This document shows, piece by piece, positions 57,197-64,000 of a DNA stretch of 64,000 nt. The first letter of the stretch is position 1, and each line of letters begins with the position of its first letter. A program made the translations under genes and the position numbers. The stretch is from Mycobacterium sp. ACS1612 (GTDB lineage: Bacteria > Actinomycetota > Actinomycetes > Mycobacteriales > Mycobacteriaceae), in contig NZ_LZHZ01000006.1 in the NCBI RefSeq assembly GCF_001667505.1, positions 40,163 through 104,162 on the forward strand, read 5' to 3'. The notes below the pieces were generated by a model. That model saw nothing but the letters and a program-made list of their open reading frames with translations. It ran no database searches and was not told the DNA's origin.

Positions 57197-58353
57197 TCAT
57201 TTGGGTGATCGCCGGTCTGCTCGGATTGGCGACCGGCCTTCGTATCGGCTGGGCCCTGGTCAACAAGCAGTCGCTGGTGAGCACCGCGATGATTCTCGCG
57301 CTCGGCAGCCTCGGGCTGGTGGCTGCGCTGAACTGGCAGCCGTTGACGCTGATGCTCGACACCCTGCTGCACTGGAACAACATCGCGATGGGGTTGTCGC
57401 AGGTGGCGCTGATCTGTTGCGCGGCAGGCAGTTGCGTGATGATCACCACCGTCTCGTCGAACAAGTCGCCGGCGACCATCAAAAAAATCGCCATCGCGCA
57501 GTACAGCGTTGCCGGCATCATCGCCGTCGTGAGCCTGGTGATCTTCTTCTCCAGTGGCCAGCAACCGGAGATGGCACCGGAGGCCTACCTCAAGCAAAAC
57601 CTGGGTTCCAGCGACGGTAGGTTGCCCTGGCTGCTGCCGCTGCTTTACGTGTTCCTGGCGCTGACGCTGGTGTCGTGGGCGGGTATGCGGCATTCGAACC
57701 GCAGCAGGCGCGGCCGCGCCCTGTTCGTGTTCACCTTCGGCATCGTGCTGATCGTGCTGGCCGCGGCATTCTTCTTGTTGCGGATGGCCGGTCGCACGGA
57801 ACTACTGGGCGTCGGGGCGGCGGCCACACTGCTGGGCTGCGCCATGCTGGTCGTCGCTGCGGGCTCGCTGTTGCCGAGCATCGAGGACTGGTTTGGCGCG
57901 CGCTACGAGCTGCGCACGATTCAGCCGCTACTAACCGAATTGGGCAGGCGGCATCCCGATGTCGGCATCGGGGTCCGGCCGCGCGGACCGCTGGTGTTCC
58001 GGGTGGCCGAGCGGATGTCGCTGATATCGGACGCGCTGTTCCTGGAAGCCACCGCTGCCGACGCCGCGCGCAAGCGGCGCGTGGGCGCCCGGTCGACGCC
58101 CGACCTCGAAGGCGCCGAAGAGATAACAGAGTTGTCGGAGCTCGAATCGCCGCCGGTGCCGCCGCAGGAGCAGGCGCACACCGTCGCACAGTGGATCTAT
58201 GACGGCAGAGAGGATGCGCCGGAGAACACCAGCGCCACATTTCCGGGACTTGGCTGGCTACGCCAGCCGACGACATATTCAGACCGCGAGTGGATCCTCG
58301 AGATCGCACACCAATATCGTCAGCTGGCTCTCGCCAAGACGGGGACGGTCTAG
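57193..58353 (+). CDS. MAB_1171c-type (DUF6545-like) membrane protein
   Basis: A protein of 386 residues: seven membrane helices over residues 1-225, then a cytosolic domain beginning YELRTIQPLLTELGRRHPD and containing FRVAERMSLISDALFLEA, the pattern of the MAB_1171c family often paired with ImmA/IrrE peptidases. A transporter or signalling role is guessed in databases, not shown. TTG 57193 overlaps the peptidase stop by 4 bases. It is convergent with espR. Confidence 0.8.
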   Translation: MIIWVIAGLLGLATGLRIGWALVNKQSLVSTAMILALGSLGLVAALNWQPLTLMLDTLLHWNNIAMGLSQVALICCAAGSCVMITTVSSNKSPATIKKIAIAQYSVAGIIAVVSLVIFFSSGQQPEMAPEAYLKQNLGSSDGRLPWLLPLLYVFLALTLVSWAGMRHSNRSRRGRALFVFTFGIVLIVLAAAFFLLRMAGRTELLGVGAAATLLGCAMLVVAAGSLLPSIEDWFGARYELRTIQPLLTELGRRHPDVGIGVRPRGPLVFRVAERMSLISDALFLEATAADAARKRRVGARSTPDLEGAEEITELSELESPPVPPQEQAHTVAQWIYDGREDAPENTSATFPGLGWLRQPTTYSDREWILEIAHQYRQLALAKTGTV

Positions 58354-58404
58354 CAGACCGAATTTCCCAGATTCGCCGGACGCCGCGTCGCGGCGGACGG
58401 CGGG

Positions 58405-58803
58405 CTAATCGTCCAGGTGCTCCCGACGACGCAACTCGTCGACCTTCTGGACAATGTCCTGCTGTGCCTCTGCGGACAGGCCGACTGTGCGCGCCGCAAT
58501 GCGGCGAACGCCCTCGTCGCGCATATTCGCGAGCCAGCTCAATTCCTTGTCGAGCTTCTCGTAGTACTCATCGTCGGTGAAGTACGCCGGCTTGATACGG
58601 AAGAAGTTGGCAAGGGCGGCCATGGTGGCTGCCGACGGGTTGGTGCGGTTGCCTGAGCGGAGCTGCGACAGGTACGGAGCCGACATCGTTACGCCTTCGG
58701 CCTTCAGGGCAGCGATGACTTCGGCGGACGTGTGCGGACCACGACCCGGCGGGTAAACCGTGTCGAACAGCCGGTTTAGCCGAGCGGCGAACGTGTTGCT
58801 CAT
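58405..58803 (-). CDS. espR: Nucleoid-associated regulator EspR
   Basis: A protein of 132 residues, the same length as M. tuberculosis EspR and nearly colinear with it: NTFAARLNRLFDTVYPPG, an XRE-type HTH within MSAPYLSQLRSGNRTNPSAA, and FFRIKPAYFTDDEYYEKL. It binds DNA as a dimer and controls the ESX-1 locus and many envelope genes. ATG 58803 is chosen to match that length; an in-frame ATG at 58818 adds five residues. A 670-base upstream region holds two EspR-type sequence motifs. Confidence 0.97.
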   Translation of the reverse strand: MSNTFAARLNRLFDTVYPPGRGPHTSAEVIAALKAEGVTMSAPYLSQLRSGNRTNPSAATMAALANFFRIKPAYFTDDEYYEKLDKELSWLANMRDEGVRRIAARTVGLSAEAQQDIVQKVDELRRREHLDD

Positions 58804-58850
58804 CGATTTGACCTCCACATGCTTGACGAGCGGGTTTGTAGGGCGGCGTA

Positions 58851-59120
58851 TTTGCTGATCATCGTAGCGAGAGTTGTGCCCACAACCAAGTGCAAACCGC
58901 TGAAAAGTTAACCCGCCTTTTCGTTTCGTGTGGCCGCTACAGGTCTTAACGGCTTGTCGGTGTGAGCCGGCACCGTCATCCTACGGTGCGAGGAAGCAAA
59001 TAATAATGGGTCGCTACCAATGACTTTCCTGGAAGTTGTATACAGCTCGTCACACCAATGCTGATGTTCACCACGGGCAACTCCGCTGCCACGATCCAGA
59101 GCGGAAACCAGTGTTTGCTA
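58851..59120. promoter_or_regulatory. EspR-type motifs upstream of espR
   Basis: TTTGCTG (58851-58857) and TTTGCTA (59114-59120) both match the EspR half-site TTTGC[TC][GA] described for M. tuberculosis. They lie 48 and 311 bases upstream of the espR start, 260 bases apart, and could allow DNA looping autoregulation. Seven-base motifs can occur by chance. Confidence 0.4.
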
Positions 59121-59402
59121 GTTGCACAGGCAACAGGATGCAAAAGGTGTGACCTTTGGCACTCCAGACCATGTAGGAAGGGATAGCGAGTCGACCCACC
59201 GAAGCAGGTCAGCCGTTTGACCGACAGTAGCCAGCCCGCGGTCGGCGCCGATGCTACGACGATTCGCGTGGTGGCGGTCCGAGCGAATGCCTACGGCGGT
59301 TGCGGCAAGGACCGCGGTGGCCGCTGCAGCAGCGGTGACGGCAATAGCTGTCGTGCCCCCGACGGTCACCCCCTCGAGCCCGACTGCGACGTCGTAGAGC
59401 AA
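59118..59402 (-). CDS. Possible small membrane protein (weak)
   Basis: An ORF of 94 codons encoding one strong hydrophobic helix (TTAIAVTAAAAATAVLAATAVG) between a short N-terminus and a hydrophilic tail ending in CCLCN. No family is recognised. It lies between the Rv3847-like gene and espR, where M. tuberculosis has the membrane protein gene Rv3848, and might be a shortened remnant of that gene. Length and position fit poorly, so the call is tentative. Confidence 0.35.
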   Translation of the reverse strand: MLYDVAVGLEGVTVGGTTAIAVTAAAAATAVLAATAVGIRSDRHHANRRSIGADRGLATVGQTADLLRWVDSLSLPTWSGVPKVTPFASCCLCN

Positions 59403-59474
59403 TCATCTGCGCAGTACCGCGCCCGCCGCGATGGCCACGACGTCGGAGACTGCGACGTCGAACCTTCGAAAACC

Positions 59475-60008
59475 CTATGCCGCGAGCAGCATCGCCAATA
59501 TGGCGGTGTCGGGGTGGCTGATCGGGTCGACCCCGACGCGGCTCACCATCGACGTCACCGTGCCGTCGGCCTCCGCCTCCACCCATGCGGCGCGATGCTC
59601 GAGGCCGAGATAAGGGATGCCGGGTAGCAGCACGCACCCCGACGCGGCGCCGGTGCACTCCGGCAGTGACGGCATGGTCTCCGACGGCGGATGGAGCATC
59701 AGCAGCGCCGGTGGCTGATGGTCGGCGAAATGCCCAGGGGGGACCGCTGATTCACCGACGACCGGGCCTTCCGCCACCACTAGCCCGACGGTGCCGGGCT
59801 CCGGCTCGTCGGGCAGTTCCTCGCGGGCACCGAAAATCGTTGTGGTGGAAAGCAATCCGGGTAGGGAGGCGACCCGGACCGCGACCATCAACAGCTGTGC
59901 CCACTCCTTGGTCGAGTCCGGCCAGCGCCCTGAGATCACGAAGCCCTTGAGGGATCCATGTGAATGAAACGGGGCAATCTCGATTGCCCGACCGGACCCC
60001 ATGTCCAT
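59475..60008 (-). CDS. Conserved mycobacterial protein (Rv3847 counterpart)
   Basis: A protein of 177 residues, the same length as Rv3847 as I recall it, with APFHSHGSLKGFVISGRWPDS at the start and VGLVVAEGPVVGESAVPPG in the middle. No transmembrane or signal segment. Function unknown. It lies beside the superoxide dismutase locus, as Rv3847 lies beside sodA in M. tuberculosis. The alternative start at 60002 (MGSGRAIE) is possible. Confidence 0.78.
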   Translation of the reverse strand: MDMGSGRAIEIAPFHSHGSLKGFVISGRWPDSTKEWAQLLMVAVRVASLPGLLSTTTIFGAREELPDEPEPGTVGLVVAEGPVVGESAVPPGHFADHQPPALLMLHPPSETMPSLPECTGAASGCVLLPGIPYLGLEHRAAWVEAEADGTVTSMVSRVGVDPISHPDTAILAMLLAA

Positions 60009-60139
60009 CTCGCCTCCGCGCCATCGGTGTTCGGATCATCCGCGACACGCCTGTGGATCGATTTCACCAGAATGCGACTTGTCAAACCTGCCCGCAAGCG
60101 GACACGGGTGCGGGCGGCAAACTTCTGGCGGCACGTCGC

Positions 60140-60481
60140 TCAGTCGGAGCGCGCCCTCACCGTCCACAGCACGCGGTAGGACTCGGCCGACGACACCCAG
60201 CCGAACTCGTGGGAGTCGACGGAACCCGGGGCATTGGGGTTGTCCGAGCGCGCCTCGAAGATCGCGTCGCGGCCCGACCCGTGCACATCGCCGACACGTT
60301 TGACGAGCCAGCGCGTCGAGCGGCGCGGGTCACGGAACACCCGGATCTGGCCTCGCCGAGGGGTGCCGCCGCGGATCACGATCAGCCCGTCACCCGCGGT
60401 GAGCGTGGGCCGCATCGACTCATCGACGACTCTGAACGTTCGCAACGGTGATCTCACTGGCCACCGGTAGTTTCCCGCCAC
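60140..60481 (-). CDS. sodX: Nickel-SOD maturation protease (S26 family, SodX-type)
   Basis: A protein of 113 residues with a signal-peptidase Ser-Lys dyad: Ser22 in DESMRPTL and Lys61 in WLVKRVGDV. It has no membrane helix, which marks the short SodX-like proteases that cleave the propeptide of nickel superoxide dismutase. It is divergent from sodN, 23 bases between starts, as in other actinobacteria. GTG 60481 starts it; GTG 60457 is possible. Confidence 0.85.
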   Translation of the reverse strand: MAGNYRWPVRSPLRTFRVVDESMRPTLTAGDGLIVIRGGTPRRGQIRVFRDPRRSTRWLVKRVGDVHGSGRDAIFEARSDNPNAPGSVDSHEFGWVSSAESYRVLWTVRARSD

Positions 60482-60504
60482 CCCCGAAGGGTAGGTTTAA
60501 AGCC

Positions 60505-60927
60505 ATGCTGCATCGACTTTTCGCGAACGCCACTGAAGCCCACGCCCACTGCGACCTGTACTGCGGTGTCTACGACCCTGCGCAGGCCAAGATCGAAGCG
60601 CTGTCGTGTCTGAAGACGATTCAGAAGTATCACGATTCTGACGACGACCACTTCAAGGCCCGCGCGGTCATCATCAAGGAGCGGCAGGCCGAGGAGGTCA
60701 AGCATCACCTGATGGTGCTGTGGGCCGACTTTTTCACCAAGGATCACTTCGAGCAGTTCCCCAACCTGCACCAGCTGTTCTGGGACGGTGTGCACGGCGC
60801 GGGTGACGTCAAGAAGTCGCTCGACGTCGCCGTCGCCGAGAAGCTGCTGAAGACCATCGACGAGATCTCCGACATCTTCTGGCAGACCGATAAGGGCAAG
60901 CAGATGGGTGTCTACCCGCCTGCCTGA
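60505..60927 (+). CDS. sodN: Nickel-containing superoxide dismutase
   Basis: A protein of 140 residues. A 14-residue propeptide (MLHRLFANATEAHA) is followed by the Ni-hook HCDLYCGVYDPAQ, so the mature enzyme starts at His with Cys2 and Cys6 as ligands. Position 5 of the hook is Tyr where the well-known Streptomyces enzymes have Pro. The rest follows the four-helix NiSOD pattern (ARAVIIKERQAEEVKHH, FPNLHQLFWDG). It disproportionates superoxide in the cytosol. It lies where sodA is found in other mycobacteria. A GGGTAGG ribosome-binding sequence precedes ATG 60505. Confidence 0.93.
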   Translation: MLHRLFANATEAHAHCDLYCGVYDPAQAKIEALSCLKTIQKYHDSDDDHFKARAVIIKERQAEEVKHHLMVLWADFFTKDHFEQFPNLHQLFWDGVHGAGDVKKSLDVAVAEKLLKTIDEISDIFWQTDKGKQMGVYPPA

Positions 60928-60959
60928 CAGACCTCTTCCGCCTGCCTGACAGACCTCTT
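60916..60959 (+). repeat. 22-base tandem duplication across the sodN stop
   Basis: Bases 60916-60937 and 60938-60959 are identical and include the last three sense codons and the TGA of sodN. The second copy is untranslated. This is a recent slippage duplication that did not alter the protein. Confidence 0.85.
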
Positions 60960-60967
60960 CCGTCAAC

Positions 60968-61001
60968 AAAAGCCGCCGGTCACCCGGGCCGGCGGCTTTT
61001 T
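60968..61001. terminator. Strong bidirectional terminator
   Basis: AAAAGCCGCCGG (60968-60979) and CCGGCGGCTTTT (60989-61000) form a 12-base-pair stem with a 9-base loop, with A and T tracts at the two ends. It ends sodN on the plus strand and the small membrane protein gene on the minus strand. Confidence 0.9.
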
Positions 61002-61011
61002 CCTGTCGTAA

Positions 61012-61170
61012 TCAGTACAGGACGATCAGGGCGAGGATGCCCAGCAGCACGAGCGCGATGACGCCCGCGCGCAGGCACGCCATCATCTGGGCGCGGGTGT
61101 AGACGTGGGCGGAGGTATGCCATTCAGAGGGCGGTACAGCGGAACCCGGACCCATCGGATGTGACGCCAT
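61012..61170 (-). CDS. Small membrane protein, 52 aa
   Basis: A protein of 52 residues from ATG 61170 (MASHPMGPGSAVPPSEWH), ending in one hydrophobic helix AGVIALVLLGILALIVLY. A consensus AGGAGG lies 5 bases upstream of the ATG, which decides the start over longer readings to 61485. No family recognised. It shares the terminator with sodN. Confidence 0.65.
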   Translation of the reverse strand: MASHPMGPGSAVPPSEWHTSAHVYTRAQMMACLRAGVIALVLLGILALIVLY

Positions 61171-61642
61171 CAACCCCTCCTGACCTGCACGTTCTTTCGG
61201 TCGCCCCCAGTGAGATCTGTCACAGACCTCGCCTGTGACGCCGATCATAACCTCTGTTGTTGGCGCTGCGAAATCCGGTGCGCCAGCAAACGCCGAAACC
61301 GCGACTGGACTGCCGGCAAAGGCCCCGTGGCGCGTCGACCGACAGACCGACAGCGGCGACCGCCGCGGCCGTCTCGTTGCGGGAAAGTTAGTGGGCCAAC
61401 CCATTTCGCTCGGGAGCCGGTCGGCCTGTTGATTGGCGGTGAGAACCCACGCAAGGTTATCCACAGTAATCTTCAGCAAGTACACAGATTCGGCGGCTCA
61501 AACGGTGTTTCGGCCGCTGAAGGCCTGTGGATGAACCTGTGGAAATTGTGGATAGTAGGGCATTGCTGACATCAAATCGACGCGTTAGTCACTGGTGGGT
61601 GTGGTAGTGCGTCGGTGGTCCCTCGTGCCAGCATGTAACGCC
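61171..61642. other. Intergenic region with DnaA-box-like cluster
   Basis: 472 bases with no convincing gene. The right-hand third (61440-61560) is AT-richer and contains a consensus DnaA box and three near matches. The left part holds nothing I can name. Confidence 0.55.
61457..61555. promoter_or_regulatory. Cluster of DnaA-box-like sequences
   Basis: TTATCCACA (61457-61465) is a perfect bacterial DnaA box. On the other strand TTCATCCACA (61526-61535), ATTTCCACA (61538-61546) and CTATCCACA (61547-61555) each differ by one or two bases. Four within 100 bases is unlikely by chance in 67 percent GC DNA. There is no dnaA or dnaN gene here, so it is not the origin. Confidence 0.55.
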
Positions 61643-61984
61643 ATGGACGAAGTCGAGGTCGCGCAAGCTCAGATCGCCGATGTTCCCGCGACGTTCGACG
61701 GGTCGGTGATCCTGCTCGATGTGCGCGAGGACGACGAGTGGCAGCGGGGCCACGCGCCGGGCGCCCAGCACATCCCGATGGGCCAGGTGCCGTCGCGCCT
61801 CGACGAGATCGACGGCGACGCGACGCTGTTCGTGGTGTGTCACGCGGGCGGCCGGTCGCAGCGGGTCGCGCAATACCTCGCGCGCAATGGCTACACCCCG
61901 GTGAACGTCGCGGGCGGCATGCTGGCGTGGGCGGGTGCGGGCCGTCCCGTGGTCACCGACGACGGCGGCACGGGCGTCATCTGA
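61643..61984 (+). CDS. Single-domain rhodanese-like protein
   Basis: A protein of 113 residues: LDVREDDEWQRGHAPGAQHIPMG and the active-site loop VVCHAGGRSQ with the catalytic Cys, then AGGMLAWAGAG. It transfers a sulfane sulfur to a thiol acceptor such as cyanide or a protein thiol. ATG 61643 (MDEVEVAQ) is used. Downstream of the DnaA-box cluster; the next gene begins 77 bases further on. Confidence 0.9.
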   Translation: MDEVEVAQAQIADVPATFDGSVILLDVREDDEWQRGHAPGAQHIPMGQVPSRLDEIDGDATLFVVCHAGGRSQRVAQYLARNGYTPVNVAGGMLAWAGAGRPVVTDDGGTGVI

Positions 61985-62015
61985 CCGGCCGCCGCTAGGC
62001 TGGTCGCGTTGAAGG

Positions 62016-62066
62016 TGCGGACGCGAGGGGCTGAATGATCGTTGCGGACGCGAGGAGCTGAATGAT
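62016..62066 (+). repeat. Tandem duplication of the ribosome-binding and start region
   Basis: A 24-base unit ending GCTGAATGAT occurs at 62016-62039 and 62043-62066 (period 27). Each copy contains GAGG and an ATG. The first ATG (62035) opens an 8-codon ORF (MIVADARS) whose TGA ends at 62061, directly before the real start at 62062, so the first copy now acts as a short upstream ORF. Confidence 0.7.
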
Positions 62067-63093
62067 TCAGGTGTGTTCCCAGTGCGGAACGCGGTGGAAC
62101 GTGCGCGACCGCAGACGGGTGTGGTGCCCGCGGTGCAACGGGACGCTGCTCGCACCGTCGGGCCCGGAGTCCGGAGCGGAGTGGAGCGCGCGTCCCAGCG
62201 CGCCGCCCGTCGGTCTCGGACGCACGCCGCCGCAATTGCCAGCCGGTTACCGCTGGATCGCGGTGCGCCCCGGTGCCGCCCCGCCGCCGCGCCGCCGCAA
62301 GCGTCCGCTCGGGCCCACCCCTCGCTACGCGGCCGTCCCCAGATGGGGGCTGCACGAGCATTTCGACACCCCCGAACAACAGACGGCGCCGCCCCGCAGC
62401 GGCCCCTCCCCGGCGATGGTCCGCGGCGTCCTCGTCACGACGATGGCGGTGCTGGGCGCCGCCGCGCTGGTGCACCTGATTCGGTATGTGCTGCTGATCG
62501 TCAACCGGTCGGTGCTGCTGAACAGGTTCGTGGCCTTCGCCGCCACTTGGCTGGGTGTGCTCGTCAGCGTCATCGCGCTGTTCATGGTGATTGCCAGTCT
62601 GGTGGTGCTGACCAACTGGCTCATCGCGCGGCGGGCCGCCGCCTACGCCCACCACCGACAAGACGACCCGCGGACCCCGCCGTCGCTGCGGCTTGGTTGC
62701 CTTGTGCCGCTTGTGAATCTGTTCTGGGCGCCGGTGTTCGTCATCGAGCTGGCAGGCGTCGAGGATCGGCTCAGCACGTTGCGCAGACCCATCGTGGTGT
62801 GGTGGATCGTCTGGGTGTTCAGCTACATCGTGTCGATCTTCTCGATCGCGACCAGCTTCACGACGGATCCGCAGGGCATCGCCGACAACACGGTCACGAC
62901 GATCATCGCCTATCTGCTGACGTTGGCCACGCTGCTGCTTGCCATGAAGGTGTTCCTCGGCTTCGAGCGCCAACCCGTCGAGCTGCCCTCCAGGCGCTGG
63001 GTGGTCGTCCGAGACGACGACGCACAACAGACTCGTCAGACTCCTGAACCGTCCACTGCGGTTGAGTCTGAAGGGCAGAACCCGGCAGCATAG
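62062..63093 (+). CDS. DUF4328 membrane protein with zinc ribbon (Rv3843c counterpart)
   Basis: A protein of 343 residues. An N-terminal zinc ribbon CSQCGTRWNVRDRRRVWCPRC is followed by a proline-rich stretch and five or six membrane helices. The DUF4328 core is around LVPLVNLFWAPVFVIELAG and VVWWIVWVFSYIVSIFSIAT. Length and place match Rv3843c (342 residues). Function unknown. It ends 4 bases before glpQ1 and is probably co-transcribed with it. Confidence 0.88.
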   Translation: MIQVCSQCGTRWNVRDRRRVWCPRCNGTLLAPSGPESGAEWSARPSAPPVGLGRTPPQLPAGYRWIAVRPGAAPPPRRRKRPLGPTPRYAAVPRWGLHEHFDTPEQQTAPPRSGPSPAMVRGVLVTTMAVLGAAALVHLIRYVLLIVNRSVLLNRFVAFAATWLGVLVSVIALFMVIASLVVLTNWLIARRAAAYAHHRQDDPRTPPSLRLGCLVPLVNLFWAPVFVIELAGVEDRLSTLRRPIVVWWIVWVFSYIVSIFSIATSFTTDPQGIADNTVTTIIAYLLTLATLLLAMKVFLGFERQPVELPSRRWVVVRDDDAQQTRQTPEPSTAVESEGQNPAA

Positions 63094-63097
63094 CCGT

Positions 63098-63922
63098 ATG
63101 AATTCGGGCGACGGCGCGCTCGGCGGCCATCCGTTCGTGGTGGCGCACCGCGGCGCATCGGCGGAACGTCCGGAGCACACCCTGGCGGCTTATGAACTCG
63201 CGCTGCAGGAAGGGGCGGACGGGCTGGAATGCGACGTTCGGCTCACTCGTGATGGACACCTGGTCTGCGTGCACGACCGCCGGGTCGATCGGACGTCGAA
63301 CGGCACCGGTCTGGTCAGCGAGATGACGCTGGCCCAATTGCGTGAACTCGACTTCGGGGGCTGGCATCCCAGCCGTGGCGACGACGGCGGGCAGGGCGAC
63401 ACCGGGCTGCTCGCGCTCGACGACCTGGTTTCGCTCGTGCTCGACCACAACCGGCCCGTGAAGCTGTTCATCGAGACGAAGCACCCCGTCCGGTATGGCG
63501 CGCTGGTCGAGAGCAAGGTGCTGGCGCTGCTGCACCGCTACGGCATCGCGGCACCGGCGTCGGCGGATCGCTCGCGGGCCGTGGTGATGTCGTTTTCGGC
63601 CGCGGCGGTGTGGCGGATCCGCCGGGCGGCGCCGATGCTGCCGACGGTTCTGCTCGGCGAGACCTCGCGATATCTGGGCGGCGGCGCCGCCACCACCGTC
63701 GGCGTGACCGCCGTCGGGCCGTCGATCGCCACGCTGCGCGACCACCCCGAACTGGTGGACAGGGCGGCGGCGCAGGGCCGGGCGCTCTACTGCTGGACCG
63801 TCGACCATTACGAGGACGTCCGGTATTGCCGCGACGTCGGCGTGGCGTGGGTCGCGACCAACCATCCCGGCCGCACCAAGGCGTGGCTGCAGGACGGGCT
63901 GACCGGCGCGGGGCGCGACTAG
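63098..63922 (+). CDS. glpQ1: Glycerophosphodiester phosphodiesterase GlpQ1
   Basis: A TIM-barrel enzyme of 274 residues, the same length as GlpQ1 of M. tuberculosis. It shows VAHRGASAERPEHT with the catalytic His-Arg pair, the Glu-Asp pair in GLECDVRLTRDGHLVCVHD with the second catalytic His, and IETKHP, with a C-terminal YCWTVDHYEDV. It hydrolyses glycerophosphodiesters to glycerol-3-phosphate and an alcohol. No signal peptide is seen. ATG 63098 (MNSGDG) gives the expected length. Confidence 0.93.
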   Translation: MNSGDGALGGHPFVVAHRGASAERPEHTLAAYELALQEGADGLECDVRLTRDGHLVCVHDRRVDRTSNGTGLVSEMTLAQLRELDFGGWHPSRGDDGGQGDTGLLALDDLVSLVLDHNRPVKLFIETKHPVRYGALVESKVLALLHRYGIAAPASADRSRAVVMSFSAAAVWRIRRAAPMLPTVLLGETSRYLGGGAATTVGVTAVGPSIATLRDHPELVDRAAAQGRALYCWTVDHYEDVRYCRDVGVAWVATNHPGRTKAWLQDGLTGAGRD

Positions 63923-64000
63923 GTGTACCTAGTCACGACGTTGGTAGCAGTCGGCTGATCGGTGGGAGGCCGCCGAGTGCGCTGTGACGGCGTCGAGTGT
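63923..64000. other. End of window, start of next intergenic region
   Basis: 78 bases after the glpQ1 stop with no gene assigned; the window ends here. Confidence 0.5.

Larger units (their letters stand above)
58804..59474. other. Long intergenic region upstream of espR
   Basis: 671 bases, more AT-rich than the surroundings, with only one weak ORF (59118-59402). Its first 300 bases contain several TTTGC-containing sequences and probably the espR promoter. I see no RNA gene, tRNA or repeat. Confidence 0.5.

Noticed and set aside
56705..58803. Remnant of an integrated prophage or ICE (ImmA/IrrE plus XRE regulator)
   Set aside because: No integrase, attachment repeats or phage genes, and espR is a core mycobacterial gene.
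61457..61555. Replication origin
   Set aside because: DnaA-like boxes are present but there is no dnaA-dnaN pair, no AT-rich unwinding element and no known oriC neighbour, so only a regulatory or titration role is considered.

Overview
The window is high-GC actinobacterial DNA that reads as a fast-growing mycobacterium (Mycolicibacterium type). The best anchors, recalled from known mycobacterial proteins rather than searched, are EthA and EthR back to back, EspR (132 residues), Dps with a lysine-rich tail, GltB/GltD, the alanine-lysine-proline-rich histone-like protein Hns, and GlpQ1. No rRNA, tRNA, IS element, prophage or CRISPR array is visible. Coding density is very high. Neighbouring genes often overlap by 4 or 8 bases within operons, and several convergent pairs overlap at their 3' ends.

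Layout. (1) 0-8.5 kb: small metabolic genes (SDR, acyl-CoA dehydrogenase / DUF427 / PEP-mutase operon, C39-like protein, PaiB-like flavoprotein, F420-type oxidoreductase). Inside it is a 0.6-kb locus of two convergent 102-residue genes, each starting at a LexA/SOS-type box. (2) 8.5-12.9 kb: a glycosyltransferase / methyltransferase / alpha-alpha-barrel / methyltransferase cluster bracketed by two copies of the same operator (GGACA-N2-TGTCC), one of them on the start codon of the local TetR gene. (3) 13-30 kb: a block with the gene order of M. tuberculosis Rv0135c-Rv0143c (TetR, P450, Msr, NTF2-like, epimerase, DUF427, glycosylase, ClC channel) with Dps and aquaporin inserted, ending in a CPH-type copper P-type ATPase behind a CsoR-type palindrome. 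(4) 30-64 kb: a block with the order of Rv3859c-Rv3842c: gltBD, PHP protein, dinB, ethR/ethA, rraA, hns, espR, Rv3847-like, a superoxide dismutase locus, a DUF4328 protein and glpQ1. In M. tuberculosis blocks 3 and 4 lie on opposite sides of the origin, so a rearrangement junction lies near 30.1 kb.

Functional themes are redox and metal homeostasis (nickel SOD with its maturation protease, MsrB-MsrA fusion, Dps, hemerythrin, two copper-export loci), DNA damage (two convergent SOS-box genes, dinB with an SOS-like palindrome on its start codon, an AlkA-like glycosylase) and nucleoid-type regulation (Hns, a second lysine-rich protein, EspR). The parts most worth following up are the symmetrical SOS-box gene pair, the two-operator TetR glycolipid cluster, a leaderless upstream ORF in the gltB leader, a nickel SOD at the position where sodA normally lies, an ImmA/IrrE-type protease next to espR, and a cluster of DnaA-box-like sequences at 61.5 kb.
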